Position numbers and translations under genes: made by a program
NCBI GenBank assembly: GCA_037893245.1
Contig: JBAIAA010000891.1
Coordinates: 62,001 to 126,000, forward strand
Direction of reading: 5' to 3'
From: Crossaster papposus
Taxonomy: Eukaryota > Echinodermata > Asteroidea > Velatida > Solasteridae
Length of the DNA: 64,000 nt
Shown: piece after piece, positions 52,827 through 61,824 of the stretch
Numbering within the stretch: position 1 is the first letter of the stretch
Layout: every line of letters begins with the position of its first letter
The notes under the pieces: generated by a model
Told to the model about the DNA's origin: nothing
What the model saw: the letters and a program-made list of their open reading frames with translations, nothing else
The model's database searches: none

Positions 52827-53519
52827 TACTACAAGCCGACCGATTCCCACTCATATCTCCAGTATGAATCGTCCCACCCTGGAAAATGCAAGAATTCCAT
52901 CCCGTATTCCCAGTTTCTTCGATTGCGTCATATCTGTAGTGAAGATGATGACTTCGTGCAGCAAAGTCAACATATGAAGCTGTTCTTCACTTCTAGAGGG
53001 TACCCAGAAGCTGTCATATCATCGGCTCTGCTGCGCGTCTCCGCCCTTACACGTCAGCAAGCACTACGCCCGACCCCTCCTAAACAGCAATCGGCCCGCA
53101 TCCCCCTTGTGTTGACATTCCACCCGCGGAACTTGAAGGTTCGAAACATCTTAGCCACGCATTTTACGTCCCTCCAAGAAGATCCTCTTACCAGCAGAAT
53201 CTTCAAAGATACCACACACATCTGTGCATACCGTCGGGATTAATCCATCGCTGACCAACTAGTCAAATCCACGATCTGCAGCACACCCTCCAACATCGAC
53301 CACATCCGAGGTAAAACAGAACCCTGCCGTCGTACGCGGTGCAAAACATGCTCGTATGTGGACCCTAACATCACTTCAGTTGTTGGCCCCAAAGGTCGCT
53401 ACCACATCCGTGGAAGCTACACGTACGTCACCAGCAATCTGGTTTATGCAATAATTTGCCAACGCTGCAGCCAACTGTACGTAAAAGAAACAAAGCGACG
53501 ATTGGGGGATCGTTTCAGA
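52827..53519 (+). pseudogene. Penelope-like retroelement, C-terminal fragment (broken)
   Basis: One reading frame runs from the satellite junction to about 53519. It shows the region after the reverse transcriptase core of Penelope-like elements: a SSHP...SIPYSQ...LRHICS segment (about 52860-52940), then a conserved linker with FHPRNLKVRNIL (about 53125-53160) and HICAYRRD just before the break. A TAA at 53241-53243 interrupts the frame, and the same frame resumes directly after it, so a single nonsense change explains the break. Downstream come a Cys cluster (C-x4-C-x2-C, codons at 53325, 53340 and 53349) and the start of a GIY-YIG nuclease domain. The RT catalytic core is absent, so this is a dead 5'-truncated copy. 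Such elements copy themselves by target-primed reverse transcription; that is family knowledge. Element identity is well supported, subfamily is not. Confidence 0.82.
53325..53519 (+). other. Cys cluster and partial GIY-YIG endonuclease domain of the retroelement
   Basis: After the Cys cluster (PCRRTRCKTC) the frame reads into SNLVYAIICQRCSQLYV, which carries the 'YAI' strand, a C-x2-C pair and the LYV strand that correspond to the GIY and YIG parts of the fold. The residue after LYV is Lys, where family members usually have Gly (YVGET or YIGET), a likely damaging change. The domain stops after RRLGDRF. The downstream catalytic Glu and the remaining half of the domain are missing, replaced by unrelated local repeat sequence. 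Confidence 0.75.
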
Positions 53520-53700
53520 CAAATTTACAAACCTCTAAATGTGTAAAACAAAAACCGGGTATTAAGATATTTCCAGGCAAAGGCTGGGCCAATGTACTGA
53601 AATGTAATACCCTGATTACGTTTCAGACATTTTGAGGTTTGGAAACTTCTGAAATGTAATTGTTGATATGTTTTTGACAATTTTTTATTTTGTTTTACCT
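53513..53700. repeat. Local repeat, copy 1 (partial), fused to the retroelement
   Basis: From TTTCAGACA onward the sequence matches two further copies at about 54298-54478 and 54790-54945. Shared blocks include TTTACAAACCTC, GGCTGGGCCAATGT, TTTCAGACATTTTGAGG and TTTGGAAACTTCTGAAA. Only the downstream part of the unit is present here. The TTTCAGA at the junction is common to both partners, so the join may have formed at microhomology. Confidence 0.75.
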
Positions 53701-53770
53701 TTTTAATTGTAATGCATTATTTTTTGTTTATTTTTTTTAAATTTGTTTTCTTGTTTTTTGTTGTATTTCT

Positions 53771-53836
53771 GTGAAGCGCCTTTAGCATCAATTTGACGGA
53801 TTTAGCGCTATACAAGACTTCTTTATTATTATTATA
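53771..53836 (+). mobile_element. Probable LINE/SINE-type 3' tail
   Basis: The sequence GTGAAGCGCCTTTAGCATC, then TTTAGCGCTATACAAG, then a TTATTATTATTA run resembles the 3' ends of many invertebrate L2/CR1-type LINEs and the SINEs that borrow them. It lies inside copy 1 of the local repeat, since copies 2 and 3 lack it between their T-rich stretch and GGCACCTAAAATGCC. It could instead be the 3' end of the adjacent Penelope-like element after internal loss. No coding sequence belongs to it. Confidence 0.5.
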
Positions 53837-53951
53837 ACATGGACAAATTCATCAACAAAAACAATTAATACAAATTGAAGAATACTAAAATGTATTAACT
53901 TCTAGCCTATAGATAACTGCCTTTTGCCAAAATGGCTATGCTTTTTTACTT

Positions 53952-54478
53952 GGCACCTAAAATGCCAGGGTTATGTTGATTTATCAGTGAAAGTGCTGAT
54001 AGACAATTATATGAAAATTACTAGGATGTGGGTCTGTCCATAAATTAGGGGTTCATCTTTGTGTGTCCTTGTTGCATCTGACATACCGGTAAGATATTTT
54101 TGTTTAATTCAGTGCACATTCTTTAAATCCTTCTTCATGTACAACATGTATACATTTATCAGAGCGATTACATAAAAAAATGTACTTGCCAAAACAGTTT
54201 GAACTCTATATTTCAGTGACACTTGCATGGGAAATGACTATGTCAAGTGCAACCGGGACACCAACAAATGTAACACTTTTCGACCCCTCATCAACCAGTA
54301 CATTTCAGACATATTTACAAACCTCCAAATGTGTAAAACAAAAACTGGGTATTTATATATTTTCAGGCCAAGGCTGGGCCATTGTACTGAAATTTACCCT
54401 GATTACGTTTCAGACATTTTGAGGTTTGGAAACTTCTGAAATGTAATTGTTGATAGGTTTTTGACAATTTTTATTTTT
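53952..54478. repeat. Local tandem repeat, copy 2 (about 530 bp)
   Basis: Begins at GGCACCTAAAATGCCAGGG and runs through GGTCTGTCCATAAATTAGGG, TTCAGTGCACATTCTT, GGGACACCAACAAATGTAAC and TTTACAAACCTCC to TTTTTGACAATTTTTA. Copy 3 starts with the same GGCACCTAAAATGCC 549 bp later. Small open frames of 70-80 codons here have no recognisable product and are not conserved between the copies. Confidence 0.8.
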
Positions 54479-54500
54479 TACCTTTTTTACCATTTTTACT

Positions 54501-54945
54501 GGCACCTAAAATGCCAGGGTTATTGTTTATTTATTAGTGAAAGTGCCGATAGACAATTATAAGAAAATTACTAGGATATGGGTCTGTCCATAAATTAGGG
54601 GTTCATTTTTGTGTGTCCCTGTTTCATCTGACATAAGATATTTGTTTTATAAATTCAGTGCACATTCTTCAATTCCTTCTACATACAAATGTACAGATTG
54701 TGTATTACAGTGTATTACAGTGTAATCGGGACACCAACAAATGTAACACTTTTGGATCCCTTGTTAATGTAAAATTCCTCATCAACCAGTACATTTCAGA
54801 CATTTACAAACCTCAATGTTTGAAACAAAAAACGTGTATTTAGACATTTTCAGGCCAAAGCTGGGCCAATGTTATGTAATTTGTATGTAATACAAGGATT
54901 TTGTTTCAGACATTTTGAGGTTTGGAAACTTCTGAAAGGAAGCTT
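54501..54945. repeat. Local tandem repeat, copy 3
   Basis: Diverged second full copy, in the same order of blocks as copy 2. It has a short internal addition (TTGTTAATGTAAAATTCC near 54761) and a deletion around the GCATGGGAAATGACT block. It ends near GGAAACTTCTGAAAGG, after which similarity to copy 2 stops. Divergence is clearly greater than between satellite monomers, so this is an older duplication. Confidence 0.78.
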
Positions 54946-56170
54946 ACATTAAAGACATTTAAAAATGTCTGAATTATAATCTCCTCTTACGTTTTATATA
55001 TTTAATGTCTGAAAAGTAAGCCTATAGTTAACATTTCAGACATTTTGTCATTTAAGGGCAAATGATTCCAATCCCAAACCAATTTTTATTTTTTTTCTCA
55101 CATCCAGGATTGTACACGGCTTTAATACACAACACAACACAGCACTGAAATTGAATAAGATTAGGAACTTGGTCACAGTGTCATGTTGTTGTGATTAATT
55201 GACAATTGTGTATTGATGCCTGACAGAACAAAACTCATAGGGGATTAGTCCAAGTAGAGGAAGTTTCTGCCCACAATTTATTGTTTAAGTATCGACTTCA
55301 TGGTTTTTAGTTATTTGAAAAACAGTCAGACCGATATTTTTTAGTGACACCCTGTATAAAAGCAAATAATGGGTTCCCTCCCAGTTGAGCAATACATTCT
55401 AAATAATGTTAATATTGTTATCATGATCTCTTAGATTTCACAGCAAAAGTCATAATACAGGTCTTAATAATGAATATATCTTGCTTGCCTCAAAGAAATT
55501 GTCACATAAATGTAAACTTTAATATGGCCTATTACATATAGGTACAGTCAACTATTGTTAATACAAACTCAGCCGGTGTCGTATGAGATTTAGACTCCTG
55601 TGAAAATCTTACTTCTTTTTCATATTATTGCTGAAACCCTCTCATTTCTCCGGTCACTCCTAAATATCATGATCATCACTTATTTTTAAAGCTTGCGCAA
55701 TACTACCAATGAGTCCGTATTTCATAGTCTGAAATTCATGCTGTGGTTGGGGGTTGCTGCAACCTTCAAACTCCCTGTAGTTGGGGTACAGTCAACGACC
55801 ATTGAGGCATTTCTTCATGTGAGAGACAATGTTTTAGGTTTTTAGTGGGCTCCAGTTCCCTCTAATTATTTTGAAATGAAATGTACTGTGCGAACGACAA
55901 ATAATGAATCGCCTCCAGTGTTAGTTCGCGACCAAATAAATGCGATTTCAGCTTTAAAAAATGCCTTGGATTGAAAATTAGAAAATATAAAGTCTGACAC
56001 TTACATGTAGGATGGAGCTGCAGCGTTAACTATATAGAGTACTGCACAAAAACCTTAGTTTGGCCACTGTTTTAGGCTTTGTATTCTAAGATCCTTCTTT
56101 AAAATGCAATGAGGCATGACCTACCGGTACCTAAAATACGGATTGGTGTTTTGGGAGAATTTGAGCCATC
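54946..56170. other. AT-rich stretch with no recognised feature
   Basis: About 1.2 kb of apparently single-copy, AT-rich DNA. I see no open frame of useful length, no tandem repeat, no recognisable transposon end and no RNA gene. A TTTCAGACATTTTG match near 55033 echoes the local repeat upstream and may be a short leftover of it. Confidence 0.6.
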
Positions 56171-57126
56171 CATTCATATGATTGTCAATCTACTGTAACT
56201 TTGTACTTTGTACTGTTTCTTTGCCTTCTTCGGCGCATATTTTGACGCATTCTTCGACACATTCCTCAAATTCTTTGAATTCTTCGTAACATTTTTCAAT
56301 GCATTCTCTTTGAATTCTGCAAATTCTTTTTTGAATTTTGTGAATTCTTCTTGGAATTCTTTAAATTCTGCAAATATGTGAATTAATGTTTGACGTATTA
56401 TTTGACACATGTTTAGATACATTCTTAGACGCATATTCTTAGCATCCTTCTTTGAATTCTTCCCATTGACCCATTTTCATATGACTTCTTTACACTTTTG
56501 GAGTTCTTCACATTCTTATTATAATTTGTATTTGCATTTTTATTCGCATTCTTAGTTTTGACGCATTCTTTGCATTCTGAGGCATTCTTTGCATTTTTCA
56601 AATATTTTTTATTTTTTAGTATTTTTCGTATTCTTCAAGGTATTTTGAGACACATTCTTTGACGTGTTCAACGCAGTATACGACACAATCTTCTATGCAT
56701 TCTTTTATGCAATCTCTGACTCATTCTTCGACACGATCTTTTACACATTCTTTAGTGCATTTTTTTCGTCTTCTTCGCATTTTGTTTTGAATTATTCCCA
56801 TGCTTTGAATTCTTAAAAATCTTTTTCGCTTTTTTTGTATTCTTATTCTTATTCTTTTATAATTTTTATATGCATTCTTATTCGCCTTCTTTGTATTTTT
56901 GGCAATAGGTTGCATCTTTTTTCCGCGTTTTAATTAGAATTCTTTGAATTCTTTGCTTTCATCAAAATTCCTCACATCTGCGAATTCTTTACATTTTTTG
57001 TCATATTCTTTTGCGCATTCATGGATAAATTCTGCGAAATCTTTTGCGAATTCTTCCGCGATTTCTTCTGCAATTTCTCCTGCGAATTCATCCCGAATTC
57101 ATTGCGAATTCAATGCGATTTTTAAT
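56171..57126. repeat. Degenerate GAATTCTT / GCATTCTT simple-sequence zone
   Basis: Dense, imperfect recurrence of short blocks such as GAATTCTT, GCATTCTT, TTTGACGCATT and TTCGACACATT, without a fixed period. A minus-strand frame of 86 codons (56174-56434), very rich in Lys, Glu, Phe and Asn, merely reads this pattern and is not credible as a gene. The words GAATTC, GACGCATT and TTTGACGTATT reappear in the ordered arrays downstream, so this zone looks like their decayed or ancestral relative. Confidence 0.7.
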
Positions 57127-57247
57127 GGGAATTCAATGGGAATTCAATGGGAATTCAATGGGAATTCAATGGGAATTCAATGAGAATTCAATGGGAATTC
57201 AATGGGAATTCAATGGGAATTCAATGGGAATTCAATGCGAATTCAAT
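57127..57247 (+). repeat. 11-bp array, GGGAATTCAAT type, 11 units
   Basis: Eleven units of an 11-bp repeat with GGGAATTCAAT as consensus; one GAGAATTCAAT unit and a final GCGAATTCAAT unit are the variants. It differs from the later GCGAATTCAAT arrays by one base. Confidence 0.9.
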
Positions 57248-57326
57248 GAATTAATCTTTGACGTATTCTTTGACGCATTTTTAGATGTGGGAAGTCCCCC
57301 GCGGAAAATCCCCCCGCGGGAAATTT

Positions 57327-57406
57327 GATGATTTGATGATTTGATGATTTGATGATTTGATGATTTGATGATTTGATGATTTGATGATTTGATGATTTGA
57401 TGATTT
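57327..57406 (+). repeat. 8-bp array, GATGATTT, 10 units
   Basis: Ten perfect copies of GATGATTT following the SacII-like CCGCGG inverted repeat of the linker. It passes directly into a 9-bp array sharing the GATGAT core. Confidence 0.93.
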
Positions 57407-57407
57407 G

Positions 57408-57488
57408 ATGATGTCCATGATGTCCATGATGTCCATGATGTCCATGATGTCCATGATGTCCATGATGTCCATGATGTCCATGATGTCC
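57408..57488 (+). repeat. 9-bp array, ATGATGTCC, 9 units
   Basis: Nine perfect copies of ATGATGTCC. It starts at the base after the last 8-bp unit's G and ends at the start of the second 671-bp copy. The related arrays further on have one more base per unit (GATGATGTCC). This 9-bp form is seen only here. Confidence 0.93.
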
Positions 57489-57490
57489 AA

Positions 57491-57930
57491 TCTTTTTCGC
57501 TTTTTTTGTATTCTTATTCTTATTCTTTTATAATTTTTAGATGCATTCTTATTCGCCTTCTTTGTATTTTTGGCAATAGGTTGCATCTTTTTTCCGCGTT
57601 TTAATTATAATTCTTTCAATTCTTTGCTTTCATCAAAATTCCTCACATCTGCGAATTCTTTACATTTTTTGTCATATATTCTTTTGCGCATTCATGGATA
57701 AATTCTGCGAAATCTTTTGCGAATTCTTCCGCGATTTCTTCTGCAATTTCTCCTGCGAATTCAATGCGATTTTTAATGGGAATTCAATGGGAATTCAATG
57801 GGAATTCAATGGAAATTCAATGGGAATTCAATGGGAATTCAATGGGAATTCAATGGGAATTCAATGCGAATTCAATGCGAATTCAATGAATTAATCTTTG
57901 ACGTATTCTTTGACGCATTTTTAGATGTGG
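57491..57930. repeat. 671-bp tandem duplication, copy 2 (partial)
   Basis: Repeats the first 440 bp or so of the upstream unit, with small differences: ATTCTTTCAATTCTTTG for GAATTCTTTGAATTC, loss of the CATCCCGAATTCATT stretch, and an ATGGAAATTC unit. It then diverges into a C-rich linker. Confidence 0.85.
57778..57888 (+). repeat. 11-bp array, GGGAATTCAAT type, about 10 units
   Basis: Second copy of the GGGAATTCAAT array, ending with two GCGAATTCAAT units. That change to GCG is the form that dominates all later arrays. Confidence 0.9.
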
Positions 57931-58296
57931 GAAATTACCCCACTGGAAATCGCCCCACGGTAAATCCCCCCACGGGAAATACCCCCCACGGGAAATACCC
58001 CCCACGGGAAATACCCCCCACGGGAAATACCCCCCACGAGAAATTCCTCCCGGGGAAATCCCCTGCCGAATTCAAGGAATTATGCAAATTCAATGCGAAT
58101 TCAATGAATTATTCGTTGACGCATTCAATGCGAATTCAATGCGAATTCAATGCCAATTCAATGCGAATTCAATGCGAATTCAATGATTTAACTTATTCTT
58201 TGACGCATTTTTTGATGTGGGAAGTCCCCCGCGGAAAATCCCCCCGCGGGAAATTTGATGATTTGATGATTTGATGATTTGATGATTCGATGATTC
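57889..58296. repeat. Conserved inter-array linker, copy 1 (408 bp)
   Basis: Ordered parts: AATTAATCTTTGACGTATTC and TTTGACGCATTTTTAGATG; the C-rich 16-bp block; GAATTCAAGGAATTATGC; a short cluster of GCGAATTCAAT/GCCAATTCAAT units; TTTGACGCATTTTTTGATG; a CCCGCGG / CCGCGGG inverted repeat; then three GATGATTT and two GATGATTC units that lead into the 10-bp array. It is repeated at 60884-61264 and 62803-63190. Confidence 0.88.
57930..58067 (+). repeat. C-rich 16-bp repeat, CCCCCCACGGGAAATA type
   Basis: About eight degenerate to perfect units built on GGGAAAT followed by a C-run and ACGG; the middle four (about 57975-58038) have a 16-bp period. Equivalent shorter, more diverged stretches occur at about 60927-61045 and 62845-62963. 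Confidence 0.8.
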
Positions 58297-59366
58297 GATG
58301 ATGTCCGATGATGTCCGATGATGTCCGATGATGTCCGATGATGTCCGAAGATGTCCGATGATGTCCGATGATGTCCGATGATGTCCGATGATGTCCGATG
58401 ATGTCCGATGATGTCCAATGATGTCCGATGATGTCCGGTGATGTCCGGTGATGTCCGGTGATGTCCGATGATGTCCGATGATGTCCGGTGATGTCCGGTG
58501 ATGTCCGGTGATGTCCGGTGATGTCCGGTGATGTCCGGTGATGTCCGGTGATGTCCGATGATGTCCGATGATGTCCGATGATGTCCGATGATGTCCGATG
58601 ATGTCCGATGATGTCCGATGATGTCCGATGATGTCCGATGATGTCCGATGATGTCCGATGATGTCCGATGATGTCCGATGATGTCCGATGATGTCCGGTG
58701 ATGTCCGGTGATGTCCGGTGATGTCCGATGATGTCCGATGATGTCCGGTGATGTCCGGTGATGTCCGGTGATGTCCGGTGATGTCCGGTGATGTCCGGTG
58801 ATGTCCGGTGATGTCCGATGATGTCCGATGATGTCCGATGATGTCCGATGATGCCCGATGATGCCCGATGATGCCCGATGATGTCCGATGATGTCCGATG
58901 ATGTCCGATGATGTCCGATGATGTCCGGTGATGTCCGGTGATGTCCGGTGATGTCCGGTGATGTCCGGTGATGTCCGGTGATGTCCGGTGATGTCCGGTG
59001 ATGTCCGGTGATGTCCGGTGATGTCCGATGATGTCCGATGATGTCCGGTGATGTCCGGTGATGTCCGGTGATGTCCGGTGATGTCCGGTGATGTCCGGTG
59101 ATGTCCGGTGATGTCCGGTGATGTCCGGTGATGTCCGGTGATGTCCGGTGATGTCCGGTGATGTCCGGTGATGTCCGGTGATGTCCGATGATGTCCGATG
59201 ATGTCCGATGATGTCCGATGATGTCCGATGATGTCCGGTGATGTCCGGTGATGTCCGGTGATGTCCGGTGATGTCCGGTGATGTCCGGTGATGTCCGGTG
59301 ATGTCCGGTGATGTCCGGTGATGTCCGGTGATGTCCGGTGATGTCCGGTGATGTCCGGTGATGTCC
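58297..59366 (+). repeat. 10-bp array 1, GRTGATGTCC, 107 units
   Basis: Exactly 107 units of 10 bp (GATGATGTCC or GGTGATGTCC). A and G at the second position occur in runs rather than at random. Three consecutive GATGATGCCC units lie at about 58847-58876, and single GATGATGTCCA/AAG variants near the start. No stop codon arises on the minus strand, giving a spurious repetitive 393-codon frame. Confidence 0.97.
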
Positions 59367-60883
59367 GAATTCAATGCGAATTCAATGCGAATTCAATGCG
59401 AATTCAATGCGAATTCAATGCGAATTCAATGCGAATTCAATGCGAATTCAATGCGAATTCAATGCGAATTCAATGCGAATTCAATGCGAATTCAATGCGA
59501 ATTCAATGCGAATTCAATGCGAATTCAATGCGAATTCAATGCGAATTCAATGCGAATTCAATGCGAATTCAATGCGAATTCAATGCGAATTCAATGCGAA
59601 TTCAATGCGAATTCAATGCGAATTCAATGCGAATTCAATGCGAATTCAATGCGAATTCAATGCGAATTCAATGCGAATTCAATGCGAATTCAATGCGAAT
59701 TCAATGCGAATTCAATGCGAATTCAATGCGAATTCAATGCGAATTCAATGCGAATTCAATGCGAATTCAATGCGAATTCAATGCGAATTCAATGCGAATT
59801 CAATGCGAATTCAATGCGAATTCAATGCGAATTCAATGCAAATTCAATGCGAATTCAATGCGAATTCAATGCGAATTCAATGCGAAGTCAATGCGAAGTC
59901 AATGCGAAGTCAATGCGAATTCAATGCGAATTCAATGCGAAGTCAATGCGAATTCAATGCGAATTCAATGCGAATTCAATGCAAATTCAATGCGAATTCA
60001 ATGCGAATTCAATGCGAATTCAATGCGAATTCAATGCGAAGTCAATGCGAAGTCAATGCGAAGTCAATGCGAAGTCAATGCGAATTCAATGCGAAGTCAA
60101 TGCGAAGTCAATGCGAAGTCAATGCGAAGTCAATGCGAAGTCAATGCGAAGTCAATGCGAAGTCAATGCGAAGTCAATGCGAAGTCAATGCGAATTCAAT
60201 GCGAATTCAATGCGAATTCAATGCGAAGTCAATGCGAATTCAATGCGAAGTCAATGCGAAGTCAATGCGAAGTCAATGCGAAGTCAATGCGAAGTCAATG
60301 CGAAGTCAATGCGAAGTCAATGCGAAGTCAATGCGAAGTCAATGCGAAGTCAATGCGAAGTCAATGCGAAGTCAATGCGAAGTCAATGCGAAGTCAATGC
60401 GAATTCAATGCGAATTCAATGCGAATTCAATGCGAATTCAATGCGAATTCAATGCGAATTCAATGCGAAGTCAATGCGAAGTCAATGCGAAGTCAATGCG
60501 AAGTCAATGCGAATTCAATGCGAATTCAATGCGAATTCAATGCGAATTCAATGCGAATTCAATGCGAATTCAATGCGAATTCAATGCGAATTCAATGCGA
60601 ATTCAATGCGAATTCAATGCGAATTCAATGCGAATTCAATGCGAATTCAATGCGAATTCAATGCGAATTCAATGCGAATTCAATGCGAATTCAATGCGAA
60701 TTCAATGCGAATTCAATGCGAATTCAATGCGAATTCAATGCGAATTCAATGCGAATTCAATGCGAATTCAATGCGAATTCAATGCGAATTCAATGCGAAT
60801 TCAATGCGAATTCAATGCGAATTCAATGCGAATTCAATGCGAATTCAATGCGAATTCAATGCGAATTCAATGCGAATTCAATG
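59367..60883 (+). repeat. 11-bp array 1, GAATTCAATGC, about 138 units
   Basis: About 138 units of GAATTCAATGC, joined directly to the preceding 10-bp array at TCC|GAATTC. Units with GAAGTC in place of GAATTC are confined to an interior zone (about 59884-60504), with pure GAATTC units on both sides. All three plus-strand frames are open over most of the array, so the apparent 508-595 codon frames are artefacts of a stop-free repeat. Confidence 0.97.
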
Positions 60884-61264
60884 AATTAATCTTTGACGTA
60901 TTCTTTGACGCATTTTTAGATGTGGGAAGTCGCCTGCGGGAAATTGCCCCGCGGAAAATGCCCGAAGGGAAATTGACCCACGGTAAATCCCCCCACGGGA
61001 AATCCACCCCACGGGAAATTCCTCCCGGGGAAATCCCCTGCCGAATTCAAGGAATTATGCAAATTCAATGCGAATTCAATGAATTATTCGTTGACGCATT
61101 CAATGCGAATTCAATGCGAATTCAATGCCAATTCAATGCGAATTCAATGCCAATTCAATGATTTAACTTATTCTTTGACGCATTTTTTGATGTGGGAAGT
61201 CCCCCGCGGAAAATTCCCCCCGCGGGAAATTTGATGATTTGATGATTTGATGATTCGATGATTC
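60884..61264. repeat. Conserved inter-array linker, copy 2 (381 bp)
   Basis: Same order of parts as copy 1 with a shorter, more diverged C-rich block (GTCGCCTGCGGG, CCCGAAGGG, CCACGGTAAATCC). It has only two GATGATTT plus two GATGATTC units before the 10-bp array. Confidence 0.9.
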
Positions 61265-61824
61265 GATGATGTCCGATGATGTCCGATGATGTCCGATGAT
61301 GTCCGATGATGTCCGATGATGTCCGATGATGTCCGATGATGTCCGATGATGTCCGATGATGTCCGATGATGTCCGATGATGTCCGATGATGTCCGATGAT
61401 GTCCGGTGATGTCCGGTGATGTCCGGTGATGTCCGGTGATGTCCGGTGATGTCCGATGATGTCCGATGATGCCCGATGATGCCCGATGATGTCCGATGAT
61501 GTCCGATGATGTCCGATGATGTCCGATGATGTCCGGTGATGTCCGGTGATGTCCGGTGATGTCCGGTGATGTCCGGTGATGTCCGGTGATGTCCGGTGAT
61601 GTCCGGTGATGTCCGGTGATGTCCGGTGATGTCCGGTGATGTCCGGTGATGTCCGGTGATGTCCGGTGATGTCCGATGATGTCCGATGATGTCCGGTGAT
61701 GTCCGGTGATGTCCGGTGATGTCCGGTGATGTCCGGTGATGTCCGGTGATGTCCGGTGATGTCCGGTGATGTCCGGTGATGTCCGGTGATGTCCGGTGAT
61801 GTCCGGTGATGTCCGGTGATGTCC
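61265..61824 (+). repeat. 10-bp array 2, GRTGATGTCC, 56 units
   Basis: Exactly 56 units. Two consecutive GATGATGCCC units lie at about 61465-61484, with the same neighbourhood as in array 1. The downstream half is mostly GGTGATGTCC. Confidence 0.97.

Larger units (their letters stand above)
56820..57490. repeat. 671-bp tandem duplication, copy 1
   Basis: The block beginning TCTTTTTCGCTTTTTTTG at 56820 recurs at 57491, exactly 671 bp on. The copy spans the TTGGCAATAGGTTGCATC and TTCCGCGTTTTAATTA stretches, the TGCGAATTCTT region, a GGGAATTCAAT array, the TTTGACGCATTTTTAG linker, and the 8- and 9-bp arrays. Copies are nearly identical by eye until they part company after GATGTGGGAA. Confidence 0.88.

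Noticed and set aside
54180-54843. Small plus-strand frames of 61-80 codons in the local repeats
   Set aside because: Not conserved in frame between the repeat copies, no recognisable domain, and AT-rich non-coding character.
56174-56434. Lys/Glu/Phe-rich 86-codon minus-strand frame as a coiled-coil protein
   Set aside because: Its composition follows directly from the degenerate GAATTCTT repeat read in reverse; similar chance frames occur in neighbouring repeat sequence.
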